64,000 nt of DNA from Saccharibacillus qingshengii (GCF_013185195.1 NZ_JAAZWC010000005.1:62001-126000); one strand, 5' to 3'. Positions 26,321-35,807 are shown, counted from the first letter of the stretch. Notes: generated from the sequence alone by a model not told the origin. Made by a program: numbers and translations.

Positions 26321-27193
26321 ATGAAAATATCCAGAAAACTGTATTCGTATTATCTGATTCTGCCCGCCCTGCTGATCTACTGCGTCTTCTTCGTCGTTCC
26401 CGCGCTGACGGGTCTGTACTATTCGTTTACGGATTGGCGCCTCGACCGGGTCGGCATCAAGTTTATCGGCTGGGCCAATTTCGAGCGGATCTTCACCGAC
26501 AAGACGCTGCTGCTCGCGATCAAGAACACACTGATCTTCGCAGTCGCGACCGTGATCGGCAAGAATCTGATCGGTCTGGCGCTTGCGATCGCGTTGAACA
26601 TGCGGCTCAAGACGCGCAATATTCTGCGGGCGGTCTTCTATTCCCCGTCTATTTTGAGCGTTCTGGTCATCAGTATCGTCTTCACGCCCATGCTGCGTTC
26701 GGAAGGGACGATCAACCGGATCTTCGAATCGGTCGGTCTCGGCTTTCTGAGTCAGAGCTGGCTGACCGATCCGCAGATTGTGATCTGGACGGTCGCCGCC
26801 GTATCAGTCTGGCAGCACGCAGGATTCCAGATGGCGATCTACCTGGCCGGCCTGCAGTCGATTCCCAAAGACTACTACGAAGCCGCGACGATCGACGGCG
26901 CCGGCGCATGGAGAAGCTTCCGCAGTATTACGCTGCCGCTGCTCCTCCCCGCCCTCAATATCAACTTGATGCTGACGCTGATCGGCGGCCTGAAAGTCTT
27001 CTCCGAAGTGTTCGTTCTGACCGGCGGCGGTCCGGGCAACGCTTCGCAGGTTGTCGGCACCATCATCCTGCGTTCGTTCGGCGAAGGCAGCTGGGGACTC
27101 GGTACCGCGGTCAATACGCTGCTGTTTGCGGCCGTGACGATTATCGCTATTCCGCTGCTGATCTTCATGCGCCGCAAGGAGGTATCCGAATAA
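26321..27193 (+). CDS. ABC sugar transporter permease (MalF/UgpA type)
   Basis: This 290-residue protein has six predicted membrane helices, beginning LILPALLIYCVFFVVPALTG. The EAA loop is YYEAATIDGAGAWRSFRSIT (about 185-205), the contact for the ATPase. It starts 16 bp after the binding protein and its TAA overlaps the ATG of the next permease. It pairs with that protein to form the channel. Confidence 0.92.
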   Translation: MKISRKLYSYYLILPALLIYCVFFVVPALTGLYYSFTDWRLDRVGIKFIGWANFERIFTDKTLLLAIKNTLIFAVATVIGKNLIGLALAIALNMRLKTRNILRAVFYSPSILSVLVISIVFTPMLRSEGTINRIFESVGLGFLSQSWLTDPQIVIWTVAAVSVWQHAGFQMAIYLAGLQSIPKDYYEAATIDGAGAWRSFRSITLPLLLPALNINLMLTLIGGLKVFSEVFVLTGGGPGNASQVVGTIILRSFGEGSWGLGTAVNTLLFAAVTIIAIPLLIFMRRKEVSE

Positions 27194-28023
27194 TGAATTA
27201 CACCCGCAAAATGGCCTGGCGCAATGTTCTCGTCGAAGGTTTCCTGATCCTGGCTTCGCTGATCGTCATCCTGCCGATGCTCGTTATGATCTTCGGCAGC
27301 TTCATGAACAATATCGAAGTCATGAAGTTCACACTGCGCCTGCCGAGCGAATGGCATTTCTCCAATTATGTCACCGTGTTCCAAGAAGGCGGTCTGGCGA
27401 GAGCGTTCTGGAACGGCCTGCTGATCACCGGCGTCTCCTGCGCGGCCAATATCGTGACTTCTTCGGCCGCCGCCTTTATCCTGACGCGCCGCGATACGAA
27501 ATTGTCGAACTTCCTGTACATGTTTTTCTTTATGGGACTGATTGCGCCGATGTCCGTCATCACCACGATTCGCGTCGTGCAGGCTTTCGGATTCTACGGC
27601 AGCATCACAAGCGTTATTTTCATTTACGCTTCGCTCAACACCGCTTTTAGCGTCTTTTTATACAGTGGTTTTATCCGTTCGATCCCCAAAGCGCTCGATG
27701 AAGTGGCTTTCCTGGAAGGGGCGGGTACGCTGAGCGTCTTTTTCAAAATTATCACTCCGCTGATCCTGCCGGTCAACGCGACGGTCGCGATCATGGTGTT
27801 CATGTCCGTCTGGAACGATATCACGATTCCGCTGTATTTCCTGACCGACAGCTCCGACTGGACGATGCCGCTCTCGGTCTACAATTTCTACGGAAAGTTC
27901 AGCCGCGACTGGAACCTGATCTTCGCCGATCTGGTGCTGACTTCCCTGCCCGTGCTCATTCTGTATCTGTTCTGCCAAAAGTATATCGTGAGCGGTCTCA
28001 CGGCCGGCGCGGTCAAAGGCTGA
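27193..28023 (+). CDS. ABC sugar transporter permease (MalG/UgpE type)
   Basis: This 276-residue protein has an N-terminal helix (ILASLIVILPMLVMIFGSF), further membrane segments and an EAA loop IPKALDEVAFLEGAGTLSVF. The C-terminal QKYIVSGLTAGAVKG is characteristic of MalG-type subunits. Its ATG overlaps the stop of the partner permease. It is followed by a terminator that a MITE-like element has split into two copies. Confidence 0.92.
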   Translation: MNYTRKMAWRNVLVEGFLILASLIVILPMLVMIFGSFMNNIEVMKFTLRLPSEWHFSNYVTVFQEGGLARAFWNGLLITGVSCAANIVTSSAAAFILTRRDTKLSNFLYMFFFMGLIAPMSVITTIRVVQAFGFYGSITSVIFIYASLNTAFSVFLYSGFIRSIPKALDEVAFLEGAGTLSVFFKIITPLILPVNATVAIMVFMSVWNDITIPLYFLTDSSDWTMPLSVYNFYGKFSRDWNLIFADLVLTSLPVLILYLFCQKYIVSGLTAGAVKG

Positions 28024-28048
28024 TCGAGCCTATTGACGAACGAAAAAA

Positions 28049-28075
28049 GGACTCCGATTGGATCATCGGAGTCCT
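28049..28075. terminator. Terminator hairpin, first copy
   Basis: GGACTCCGAT / ATCGGAGTCC form a near-perfect stem 25 bp after the permease stop. An identical 27-bp copy lies at 28279-28305, where it is followed by TTTTGATTT, the T-run expected of the original terminator. The first copy lacks that tail because a 192-bp element follows it. Confidence 0.7.
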
Positions 28076-28080
28076 CAGGC

Positions 28081-28272
28081 TGTCGAGAAAGTCCCATCCG
28101 TGTGAAAAGCTTGTCGGCTGCGGGAGAAATTCGTTTCGGTCGCGTGTTGAAATCGGGAAAAACGATCAAATTTCAATGGAATTTTCCCGATTTCAAAGGC
28201 GAACACTATCGTTCCTTCACTGAATTTCTCCCTCCGCCTCCTCGCTTCTCTCGGAATCAGACTTTCTCGACA
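28081..28272. mobile_element. MITE-like element with 13-bp terminal inverted repeats
   Basis: The ends are TGTCGAGAAAGTC (28081-28093) and its exact reverse complement (28260-28272). The interior has no gene but contains a palindromic AAATCGGGAAAA / TTTTCCCGATTT core (about 28150-28195). The element is bracketed by two identical 27-bp terminator hairpins (28049-28075, 28279-28305), suggesting duplication at insertion or repair. The termini resemble those of IS1182-type elements of Paenibacillus by memory only; a full-length donor elsewhere in the genome is expected. Confidence 0.65.
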
Positions 28273-28278
28273 CGTTGA

Positions 28279-28305
28279 GGACTCCGATTGGATCATCGGA
28301 GTCCT
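28279..28305. terminator. Terminator hairpin, second copy
   Basis: Same 27 bp as 28049-28075, followed by TTTTGATTTC. Probably the functional terminator of the transporter operon, reached after reading through the MITE-like element. Confidence 0.65.
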
Positions 28306-28354
28306 TTTGATTTCTTCGAATCCGTGAAGGGAGCCGTCCTAATCCGCTGGGGAT

Positions 28355-29404
28355 CTAGGATTTGACGCTGGCTTTGAATTCCTCTGCCGTGCGGTTGAGC
28401 TGGTAACCCGCTTCCATCATTTCGTCCGCCGTCTTATCGTTATCCAGCACACGCTGCGCATTATTGAGTGCCCGTTTTAACTTGCCGAACGCGGAAGCCG
28501 GATACTGTCCGGGCTGCGTGCCGCGCGGCGAATCGAGCAGCGGCTTCGCTTGGTCGATTCGTTCGGCCAGATTAGCCGAACGAATAAGCAGTTCACGGTA
28601 ATTGAGCACATCGTTCACCGCGATTTCGTAGACGCCTGTCTCGTAGGTTCCGCTTAGCAGCGTCTGCAGGAAAGCGGCCGACCGGTCGAAATCCGCTTTG
28701 TTTGCTTGGTAGTCTGCGCCCAAACGCTCAAGCGTCTCAACCGCACTGACGGCCCGCGCCTGATACTCGGCCAATTTGGCACGATAATCCGCCAAATCTG
28801 GCGTTCTCAGATATTCCAACTTGGCAACCTCTACTTTGAAATACTGATAAGCATCCAGCGAGGAGCTGTTGGTGTCTTTCGTTTTTGCCATCATTGCGAA
28901 GGTTTGATCGACCACGTCGAGCACGGCAAGTTGGTAGGGAGTCAGATTCTGCCCTTCCGGCGGTTCTCCTCCCGTAATCGAAGCGTATGTTCTGGCCAGG
29001 TGATAACCTACGCTGGAATGGCTGCTGATATGCCGGTCGTCGTAGACTCGGGTCGCTTTCTCCAATTGGCGGGAGGTCGACTGCAGTTGGGAAGCCGAAG
29101 CGTTCGGATCGGCGATCAGTTTCAGCGCTTTATTCTGAAGTTCTACGAACACCCAGCCTTCTTCATGATCCGGCAGATTGGGATGAGTCTCCCAGGAAGT
29201 GAGCGCCGCCTGCGTAATGATGATCAGTTCGGCTTTGGCCGGAGCGGTCAGATCCAGCGCGGAAGCTGCCGGAGCGGACGACACCGTTTCGGCGGACGCC
29301 GAAGAGAGAGGCGTGAGAGCGGATGCTCCGGCTCCAAATACGAATGCGGATGTCAAAAGGACGGCGGGCACTTTTTTTAACAATTTGTGTGTAGAAATCT
29401 TCAA
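28355..29404 (-). CDS. Secreted protein with FIVAR-like helical repeats
   Basis: This 349-residue protein has a Sec signal (LLKKVPAVLLTSAFVFGAGA, cleavage likely at ASAE). The rest is helical, with two-helix units that end in patterns such as LLDSPRGTQPGQYPASAFGK and LKRALNNAQRVLDNDKTADE. These match the FIVAR-like/helical repeat seen in Gram-positive cell-surface proteins and polysaccharide lyases. No catalytic domain is visible. Its function is unknown; a surface or carbohydrate-associated role is a guess. It stands alone, with 181 bp to the GH30 gene upstream. Confidence 0.75.
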   Translation of the reverse strand: MKISTHKLLKKVPAVLLTSAFVFGAGASALTPLSSASAETVSSAPAASALDLTAPAKAELIIITQAALTSWETHPNLPDHEEGWVFVELQNKALKLIADPNASASQLQSTSRQLEKATRVYDDRHISSHSSVGYHLARTYASITGGEPPEGQNLTPYQLAVLDVVDQTFAMMAKTKDTNSSSLDAYQYFKVEVAKLEYLRTPDLADYRAKLAEYQARAVSAVETLERLGADYQANKADFDRSAAFLQTLLSGTYETGVYEIAVNDVLNYRELLIRSANLAERIDQAKPLLDSPRGTQPGQYPASAFGKLKRALNNAQRVLDNDKTADEMMEAGYQLNRTAEEFKASVKS

Positions 29405-29497
29405 AGGGTTTCCTCCTTATGTATGTGAAAACAGGGATGGCGATTCTTTCCTTATTAAACGGAAAAATAAGGGAATAAACCGACTTCGAATAATAAA

Positions 29498-29551
29498 AAC
29501 CCCCCCAAAAAGTCGCACTCTTCGTAAAGAAGAAGATGCCGACTTTGGGAG
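29498..29551 (-). terminator. Terminator of the GH30 operon
   Basis: On the minus strand CCCAAAGTCG pairs with CGACTTTTTGGG around an internal AGAAG/CTTCT-type stem, followed by GGGTTTTTATT. It lies 35 bp after the GH30 stop. Confidence 0.8.
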
Positions 29552-29585
29552 AGGCAGAAAGGAGAAAAAAGATCGACCGTGCCTG

Positions 29586-30986
29586 TTATTCCGCCCGATA
29601 CCGCAGCGACAGCGCACTTTTGCGTTCCAATACGAAATTCAGCGCAAGATCTTCCGGGTCCGCGTTATCAAGTTCCGGCAGCGACAGAGTAATCCGCCGC
29701 GTCGTCTCCGCGTCATTGAACAGAACGATGGCGATCGAGCCGTCCGTATTCTCGAACGCTGCCGAGCGGACATCCGGCTCCGCGCAGGATGATCCGATTC
29801 GCACCGCGCCGGGACGAATAATGCGGCTGAAATGGGCCAGCGCATAGTAGTCGAGCGTATACGTCAGCTCGCCGGTCGACTGGTTCACCTGCACGATGCC
29901 GCGGCAGGTGCTCTGTCCGAAGCCCGGCACGGTCGGGCCGTTATGTTCGTCGAGTGCCATATTCCACAAGACGAACGATTGGCTGTTATGGCGCAGGATC
30001 TCGATCCCGGTGCGCAGCACGTTCGAGAAAGCCTCTTCGAACGGAGGAATCCACTCGCCGCCGGATCCTTCCGTGAAATGTACTTCTTTGCCGGGCACGG
30101 CCCGCAAGACCTCGGACTGGGCCGAAGCGTCGCCGCCGTACCAATGCCAGGCGACGCCGTCCACCCAATCTCCCGCGCCCGCCAGCACTTCCAATGGATA
30201 ATCCGGCCGATCCCAGTTGTGGTCGTAGCACAGAATTTTCGATTGGATTCCTGCACGCTCAAAAGAAGGCTTGAGATAATCGCGGATAAAGACGGTCTGC
30301 GCATCGGCCGGCATCCGCATGCTCGGATAATGCAGCGGCTCATACAGCGCTTCGTTCTGCGGTGTCACCGCGTAGATCGGCAGCCCGTGCTCCGCATAGG
30401 CCTGAATATAACGAACGAAATAATCCGCGAACACTTGATAGCAGTCCGGCTTGAGACGCCCGCCCAACATGGAACCGCTTGTCTTCATCCAGCCCGGCGC
30501 ACTCCACGGAGACGCCATCAGCTTGATATCGGGATTCAATTCCAGCGCCCGCTTGAGCAGCGGGACGATATCGGCTTCGTCGTGCGCGACCGAGAACTTC
30601 GCAAGTTCATGGTCGCTCTCGCCTTCCGGCAGATCATCGTAACTGTAGATGCTGCGGGCATAATCCGACGCGCCCATCGGATTGCGGAGAACCGACAATC
30701 CGATGCCCGCATGCGCGTCGAACAGTTTGATCATCAGTTCTTCGCGCTGCGCTTCGCCGAGCACCCCGTGGATCAGATAGGCGGACGAATCGGTAAACGA
30801 AGCCCCGAATCCGTCCATCCGCTGACCCCGTTCCCGAATATCCAGAGCGACGTGCACAGCCCGATCCGCTGATTCTGCGCTTCTCTCCGCTGTGTCCATA
30901 GGCGGTTCGTTTGTCAGCTGATCAAGACTCAGCTCCCGGAACAGGTCGTGTTCGTCCCGCGAACGGTAGATCGTCCATTTCGTCAT
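29586..30986 (-). CDS. GH30 family glycosidase (glucosylceramidase-like)
   Basis: This 466-residue protein is a (beta/alpha)8 enzyme of GH30 with a C-terminal beta domain. Visible motifs are MDGFGASFTDSSAYL near the N-terminus, ASPWSAPGWMKTSG, the acid/base Glu in VTPQNEAL, VAWHWYGGD, and the nucleophile Glu in VHFTEGSGG. The family cleaves beta-linked glucosyl or xylosyl residues; the exact substrate is open. It has no signal peptide, so it acts on an imported oligosaccharide. It is the last gene of the LacI-transporter cluster and starts 37 bp after the binding-protein gene, with GGAGGAAC before ATG. Confidence 0.92.
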   Translation of the reverse strand: MTKWTIYRSRDEHDLFRELSLDQLTNEPPMDTAERSAESADRAVHVALDIRERGQRMDGFGASFTDSSAYLIHGVLGEAQREELMIKLFDAHAGIGLSVLRNPMGASDYARSIYSYDDLPEGESDHELAKFSVAHDEADIVPLLKRALELNPDIKLMASPWSAPGWMKTSGSMLGGRLKPDCYQVFADYFVRYIQAYAEHGLPIYAVTPQNEALYEPLHYPSMRMPADAQTVFIRDYLKPSFERAGIQSKILCYDHNWDRPDYPLEVLAGAGDWVDGVAWHWYGGDASAQSEVLRAVPGKEVHFTEGSGGEWIPPFEEAFSNVLRTGIEILRHNSQSFVLWNMALDEHNGPTVPGFGQSTCRGIVQVNQSTGELTYTLDYYALAHFSRIIRPGAVRIGSSCAEPDVRSAAFENTDGSIAIVLFNDAETTRRITLSLPELDNADPEDLALNFVLERKSALSLRYRAE

Positions 30987-31023
30987 CTTCGTTCCTCCAT
31001 TCTGGGGCTGCGGCCCGCAATCG

Positions 31024-32664
31024 TTATTTGAGACCCAACTTTTCTTTGTTCGCCGCCATTTTCTCGCTGCGGATCTTCACGATATCGGCCCAGCCGTTCT
31101 GCTCCTGGAACGCTTTGTATTCGTTTAATACCGCATCAAAAGCCGCTTCGTCTTTGGCGCGGATCAGACTGACCAGCGTCGTGTTCCATTTAGTGTTGAT
31201 CGCCGTCAGACCGCGGGCCTGCGGCGTACCTTGATCCGGGTTGATATTTTCCAGAATAAAGTGCGGCACCAGTTTCCCTTCGCCCCACTCCTGCATCTTT
31301 TTGACCGATTCAGGGAAGGCATCGTCGCTCAGCGCTTTGTGTTTGTCGTGGCCGAAGAACATGAATTCGCCCATGCGGTAGTCTTTTTTGTAGCGGTCCG
31401 CGTCGTCCGTCTGCAGCTTTTTGATCTCCGGCAGCAGTTCGACTTTTCCGTCCGCTGTTTTCTTGTACGTCTCGCCTTCGATCCCGTAGTTCATCAGCAT
31501 CTGGCCTTCTTCGCTCAGCAAATACGTGTAGATCTGGATCGCTTTGGCCGGATCTTTCGCTTTCTTGGTCACGTAGGTCACCATCCAGCCGGTAATACCG
31601 GACTGATTGAGCGTCGGCTCGTGGCCCTGCGTGCTCTGCGGTCCGTCGATCGCCATATAGGCTTTGTCGGGGTTGGCAGTCATGAAGATCTGGAGGTTCC
31701 CGCTCTGCTGCGGTGTTCCGTCAAGCAGCATCGCCGCATATTTGCCGACCTTCACTTTCTCTTCGAAGCCCGTGCCATCGTCGGCAAAACTGTCGTCGCT
31801 CAAGCCCCCGGCGCGGTAGGCTTCGTTCAGCGTTTTGACCCAGGAGAGATAATCTTCGTCCAGATTGCGGTCGTAGAACCGGCCGTCTTCCGTCTGGAGC
31901 GGAACGCCGAGGAAGTCCTGGAGCGTATCGCCCAGCGATCCGGTGCCTTCGCCGATCGAATTGAACCCGAACGGGATCAATTCCGGGAACTTCTGCTTAA
32001 TCTCGCCCATCACCTTCACAAACTGTTCGGGGGTGCCGATCTCCGGACTGCCGAGTGCTTCATAGACGTCTTTGCGAATGACAAACGCCGTCTTGGCCGG
32101 AATCTCGCCGCTGTCGTAATCCGCCTGCGTGTTGGAATAGTTCGGATAGCCGTAGGTCTTGCCGTCTTTGAGCTGGAACCAGTTCAGGGTATCTTGGGCC
32201 GCGACTTTGTTAAAATACGGATCGTACTGCTCGGCCAGATCGTTCAGCGGCAGCGCCCAGGTCGCGGCTTTCTGTGCGACGGCGGAGTTGGAATCGAACA
32301 CGGTGATCAGATCGGGCATGTCTCCGCCGGCGAAAAAGGTATTCAGCTTCGTATCGTCGCCGGTAATAAATTTGATATCGACGTTAAGATCTTCTTTGAT
32401 TTTTTTGGTCACAAGGTCTTTGCCGAAATCTGTGTTCCACCAATCCGCGTTCACGTACCAGGTAAGGGCAGTCGATTCGGCTTTTTTGTCCGCTTTCCAG
32501 GCCGGAGTCTCTGGATCCAGCGCGTAGCGGCCTTCGAGCGAGACCGGCTTCGCTTCTTTGCTATCCGACCCGCCGCCGCAGCCGCTCAGCATCAGCGCTG
32601 CTGTCAGCATTCCCGCACCCAATTTCCAGCCTGTTTTTCTTAAAACGTTTTTATTTTGTCGCAT
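31024..32664 (-). CDS. LplA-type sugar-binding lipoprotein
   Basis: This 546-residue large solute-binding protein has a lipoprotein signal (LGAGMLTAALMLSGC) and features of the LplA/YtcQ group: TWYVNADWW, TGDDTKLNTFFAGGDMPDLI, GITGWMVTYVTKKAKDP. It works with the two permeases just upstream. I start at ATG 32664 (GGAGGCAAAAAAG in front); the frame remains open to 32967 only as overlap with the permease. Codons 5-9 contain TAAAACGTTTTTAT, the same motif found upstream of the permease and lacI genes, so an intragenic operator is possible. Confidence 0.9.
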   Translation of the reverse strand: MRQNKNVLRKTGWKLGAGMLTAALMLSGCGGGSDSKEAKPVSLEGRYALDPETPAWKADKKAESTALTWYVNADWWNTDFGKDLVTKKIKEDLNVDIKFITGDDTKLNTFFAGGDMPDLITVFDSNSAVAQKAATWALPLNDLAEQYDPYFNKVAAQDTLNWFQLKDGKTYGYPNYSNTQADYDSGEIPAKTAFVIRKDVYEALGSPEIGTPEQFVKVMGEIKQKFPELIPFGFNSIGEGTGSLGDTLQDFLGVPLQTEDGRFYDRNLDEDYLSWVKTLNEAYRAGGLSDDSFADDGTGFEEKVKVGKYAAMLLDGTPQQSGNLQIFMTANPDKAYMAIDGPQSTQGHEPTLNQSGITGWMVTYVTKKAKDPAKAIQIYTYLLSEEGQMLMNYGIEGETYKKTADGKVELLPEIKKLQTDDADRYKKDYRMGEFMFFGHDKHKALSDDAFPESVKKMQEWGEGKLVPHFILENINPDQGTPQARGLTAINTKWNTTLVSLIRAKDEAAFDAVLNEYKAFQEQNGWADIVKIRSEKMAANKEKLGLK

Positions 32665-32708
32665 CTTTTTTGCCTCCGCTTCGAAAAGGTTGGGTGTTGC
32701 ACATTTGG

Positions 32709-33608
32709 CTACTCTTTGACCGCGCCCAGCATCATGCCGGAGATGAAGTACCGCTGAAGCAGCGGGTAAATCGCCAGAATCGGCAGTGTGGTAATGACGA
32801 TTGTCGCCAGCTGCACGCCTTTGGTCGTCGTCTCGATCACCACCGAACCGCCGATATTCTGCATGGCCTGCGTTTGCGATTGGACAATGATCTCGTACAG
32901 CATCATCTGAAGCGGATACAGCGCCTGATCGGTAATATACAGCTTGGTGGTCATGAAATCGTTCCACTGGCCTACCCCGTTGAACAAGGCGATCGTAGCC
33001 ATGGCCGGCATCGACAGCGGAATAAAGAGGCTGAGGAAAACCCGCCAGTCGCCCGCTCCGTCGATCTTGGCCGATTCTTCCAGCGCATCCGGCACATTGC
33101 GGAAAAAGTTCATCAGAATCACGACATCGTAGTAGCTGAACAGCGCCGGAATAATGTAGACCCAGAAGCTGTTGAGCAGGCCAAGCGACTTGATCAGCAG
33201 ATACGTCGGGATCATCCCGCCGGAGAAGAACATCGTAATGACGCCCATCGCCACATACAATCTGCGTCCTCTCAGGTACTTTTTGCTCAGGCCGTAAGCG
33301 ACCATGGCGCAGAAGAATACGTGCGTCGAGACGCCGACGATCGTTTTGGCGACCGAGATGAAGAACGCCTGCCAGATATTCGCATCGCGGAACACCGCCC
33401 GGTAATTCTCCAGCGAGAATTCCGACGGCCAGAAGACGAACCCGCCTTTGGCGAGCGATTGCCCGGAGCTGAACGAAGAGACGATAACGTTCCAGAGCGG
33501 AACGACGATCGCTACCGTGAACAGCAGCAGCAGCGTGATGTTGACCGTATCGAATACCCGGCTGTCCAGGCCGCCTTTGATTTTGGTTGACTTTGTCAGT
33601 ATGGCCAT
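32709..33608 (-). CDS. LplC-type ABC transporter permease
   Basis: This 299-residue protein has six membrane helices and an EAA loop VPDALEESAKIDGAGDWRVF. The C-terminal QRYFISGMMLGAVKE is characteristic of LplC/YtcP permeases. It lies 18 bp after the LplB-type gene and forms the channel with it. Confidence 0.92.
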   Translation of the reverse strand: MAILTKSTKIKGGLDSRVFDTVNITLLLLFTVAIVVPLWNVIVSSFSSGQSLAKGGFVFWPSEFSLENYRAVFRDANIWQAFFISVAKTIVGVSTHVFFCAMVAYGLSKKYLRGRRLYVAMGVITMFFSGGMIPTYLLIKSLGLLNSFWVYIIPALFSYYDVVILMNFFRNVPDALEESAKIDGAGDWRVFLSLFIPLSMPAMATIALFNGVGQWNDFMTTKLYITDQALYPLQMMLYEIIVQSQTQAMQNIGGSVVIETTTKGVQLATIVITTLPILAIYPLLQRYFISGMMLGAVKE

Positions 33609-33626
33609 GTCCGTTTGTTTCCCTCC

Positions 33627-34604
33627 CTACAGCACGGATTGATTGTCGTTCAGCTTGCTTGTGATCTTGTTGGCGGTAAGCAGCAAAATCACCGAGACGA
33701 TCGAGACGCCGAGTCCCACCGCCGTCGCGTACGAGAAATCGCCTTGGGCAAGGCCCATGCGGTAGACGTACGAGTTGATGACTTCCGCTTTCTCCCGGTT
33801 CTGCGAGTTCATCAGCACCAGCGTCTGGTCGAGGTTCGATCCGAACAAGCCGCTGATCGTCAGAATCAAATTCAGGCTGATAATCATCTTCATATTGGGC
33901 AGCGTGATATTCCAGATCTGGCGCAGGCGGCCCGCCCCGTCGATCTTCGCCGCTTCATAGTACGTCGGATCGATCTTGGCCATGATAGCGAGATACAAAA
34001 TCGTGCCCCAGCCGGATTCTTTCCAAATATCGGACAGCGTCGCGATCCACCAGTATTTGTTCGCGTCGAGCAGAATATTCTGCGCGTTCGAGATCAGGCC
34101 GAGGTCCAGCAGCAGCTGATTGAACAGCCCGGTCGTCGAGAACCACGTAATCATCATGCCCCCGAGTACGATCCAGGACAGAAAGTGCGGCAGGTACGAG
34201 ACCGTCTGCACGAACTTCTTGAGGCGGCTGTGCCGGACTTCGTAGATCATGACCGCCAGCACAATCGGCAGAACGAATCCGATCGCAAGCTTCAGGAAAC
34301 TGATCGCGAGCGTGTTGACGACGGAATCCCAGAAATACCGGTCGGACAAAATGATCTTGAAGTTCTCCAGTCCTACCCACGGCGCGCTGCTCAGCGTATC
34401 GATGACGGTATAACTTTTGAACGCGATGGTCAGGCCGTAGATCGGGACGAAGCAGAATACGATCATGAACAGGATACCGGGAATGACCATCGTCTGAAGT
34501 TCCCATTGGCGGACATAGTCGATCGCGAAGCTCTTGATTCGCTGCCGCATCGAAGGTTTGCCGCTCGACGGATGATCGGACGATGCCAGCGCGGATTTGG
34601 CCAT
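33627..34604 (-). CDS. LplB-type ABC transporter permease
   Basis: This 325-residue protein has an N-terminal cytoplasmic stretch and the opening helix VIPGILFMIVFCFVPIYGL. The family motif FLSWIVLGGMMITWFSTTGL is present, with EAA loop DPTYYEAAKIDGAGRLRQIW. It is the first transporter gene after lacI. GAAAGGAGC precedes the ATG, and a palindromic operator candidate lies 27 bp upstream of the start. Confidence 0.92.
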   Translation of the reverse strand: MAKSALASSDHPSSGKPSMRQRIKSFAIDYVRQWELQTMVIPGILFMIVFCFVPIYGLTIAFKSYTVIDTLSSAPWVGLENFKIILSDRYFWDSVVNTLAISFLKLAIGFVLPIVLAVMIYEVRHSRLKKFVQTVSYLPHFLSWIVLGGMMITWFSTTGLFNQLLLDLGLISNAQNILLDANKYWWIATLSDIWKESGWGTILYLAIMAKIDPTYYEAAKIDGAGRLRQIWNITLPNMKMIISLNLILTISGLFGSNLDQTLVLMNSQNREKAEVINSYVYRMGLAQGDFSYATAVGLGVSIVSVILLLTANKITSKLNDNQSVL

Positions 34605-34630
34605 TGGAAAAGCTCCTTTCGGATTGTAAT

Positions 34631-34647
34631 TAAAACGTTTTTATTTT
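34631..34647 (-). promoter_or_regulatory. LacI-type operator candidate upstream of the permease operon
   Basis: TAAAACGTTTTTATTTT is centred on the palindrome AAAACGTTTT. LacI-family operators have a central CG with such symmetric arms. Near-identical copies lie at 35808-35823 (before lacI) and 32641-32657 (inside the binding-protein gene). Its position between lacI and lplB fits repression of the transporter. Confidence 0.65.
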
Positions 34648-34776
34648 TTCTTAAAAAATTTTCGTTCTTCTTGCCTATAATGCGAGCGGTTACATTTCTC
34701 TTCAAAAAAAGAACCGGCGGGTCTGCGGCGTGTACGTCCGCGGTCTTTCCTGTACACGCCCGGCCGGAATGCCGGC

Positions 34777-35790
34777 CTACTCCGCGCGGTCGACCGGCAC
34801 ATGGCTGGAGCCGCGGACGATCAGCTCGCCGGTCAGCGTATGGCTCTGCCCTTCGTCTTTGCCCTGAATCAGGCGAACCAGATGATCGACGGTCAGGATC
34901 GCTTGGCGGGCGATCGGATTGCGGACCGTCGTCAAAGGCGGCGAGAAATACCGGGCGATGTCCACATCGTCGAAGCCGACTACGCTGACGTCGCCGGGCA
35001 CTTCGTAACCGTGCGCCTGAAGCGCCTGGATACAGCCCATCGCACTGAGGTCGTTGCCGGCCAAAAAAGCACTCGGCAGCTTGTTTCCGTGCATCCGGAT
35101 AAAAGCTTTGATCGCATTGAACGTGCTGTCTTCCTCGAAGTATCCCTGAATGATATAATCTTCGTCGAATGCCAGACCGTACTCGCGCAGCGCGGCCCGA
35201 TACCCTTCCCGGCGCTGCACGCTGTCGAACATGGTGTCCACACCGGATATGTAGGCGATACGTTTGTGTCCCAGTCCGATCAGATATTTGGCCGCTTCAT
35301 AGCCCGCCGCATAGGAATCGAACGTTACGCTGCCCATCGTCTCGTTGCCGAATTCGCGGTCCAGGAAGACGGCTTTGATCCGGTCTTTTTGCATGACCTC
35401 GATGTCCTGTTCGTCGATCTTCAGCTCTTCGTAGATGATCACCCCGTCCACGCGCCGGCCGAGGATATTGCTCATGATGATCGACTTGTCCTTCGTGACA
35501 AAGACGTTCAATCCGTAGCCGTGGCGTTCGCACTGCCTCGACATGGTCTCGATCAGCTTATAGAAATAAGGACCGGATACGCTTGTCGTAAAAAAACCCA
35601 GCATCATCGTCTTGCCCGACTTCAGCATCTTCCCGTTCAGGTTCGGTACGTAATTGAGACGCTCCGCGACCTGAAGCACATGCTGCTTCGTCGCCGGATT
35701 GAGGACATCCACGTCGTTGAGCGCGTTCGACACCGTGGAAATCGACACTCCGGCTTCCCTTGCAACATCCCGAATCGTAATTTTGGCCAT
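34777..35790 (-). CDS. LacI-family transcriptional repressor
   Basis: This 337-residue protein has the LacI helix-turn-helix (ITIRDVAREAGVSISTVSNA), the hinge region and a periplasmic-binding-like sugar domain (GYEAAKYLIGLGHKRIAYIS, VVGFDDVDIARYFSPPLTTV). It likely represses the lplB-lplC-lplA-GH30 genes downstream and itself, releasing DNA when it binds an imported sugar. The ATG follows AAAAGGAAAC. The operator candidate at 35808-35823 sits 17 bp upstream of its start, supporting autoregulation. Confidence 0.93.
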   Translation of the reverse strand: MAKITIRDVAREAGVSISTVSNALNDVDVLNPATKQHVLQVAERLNYVPNLNGKMLKSGKTMMLGFFTTSVSGPYFYKLIETMSRQCERHGYGLNVFVTKDKSIIMSNILGRRVDGVIIYEELKIDEQDIEVMQKDRIKAVFLDREFGNETMGSVTFDSYAAGYEAAKYLIGLGHKRIAYISGVDTMFDSVQRREGYRAALREYGLAFDEDYIIQGYFEEDSTFNAIKAFIRMHGNKLPSAFLAGNDLSAMGCIQALQAHGYEVPGDVSVVGFDDVDIARYFSPPLTTVRNPIARQAILTVDHLVRLIQGKDEGQSHTLTGELIVRGSSHVPVDRAE

Positions 35791-35807
35791 GGTTTTGTTT
35801 CCTTTTA

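Noticed and set aside
26434-28023. 529-residue permease starting at 26434
   Set aside because: The first 250 residues are a low-complexity shadow of the upstream permease; the real start is ATG 27193, overlapping the previous stop.
31024-32967. Binding-protein gene starting at 32967
   Set aside because: The extra N-terminus is the permease 3' end in another frame; the lipoprotein signal and ribosome site fix the start at 32664.
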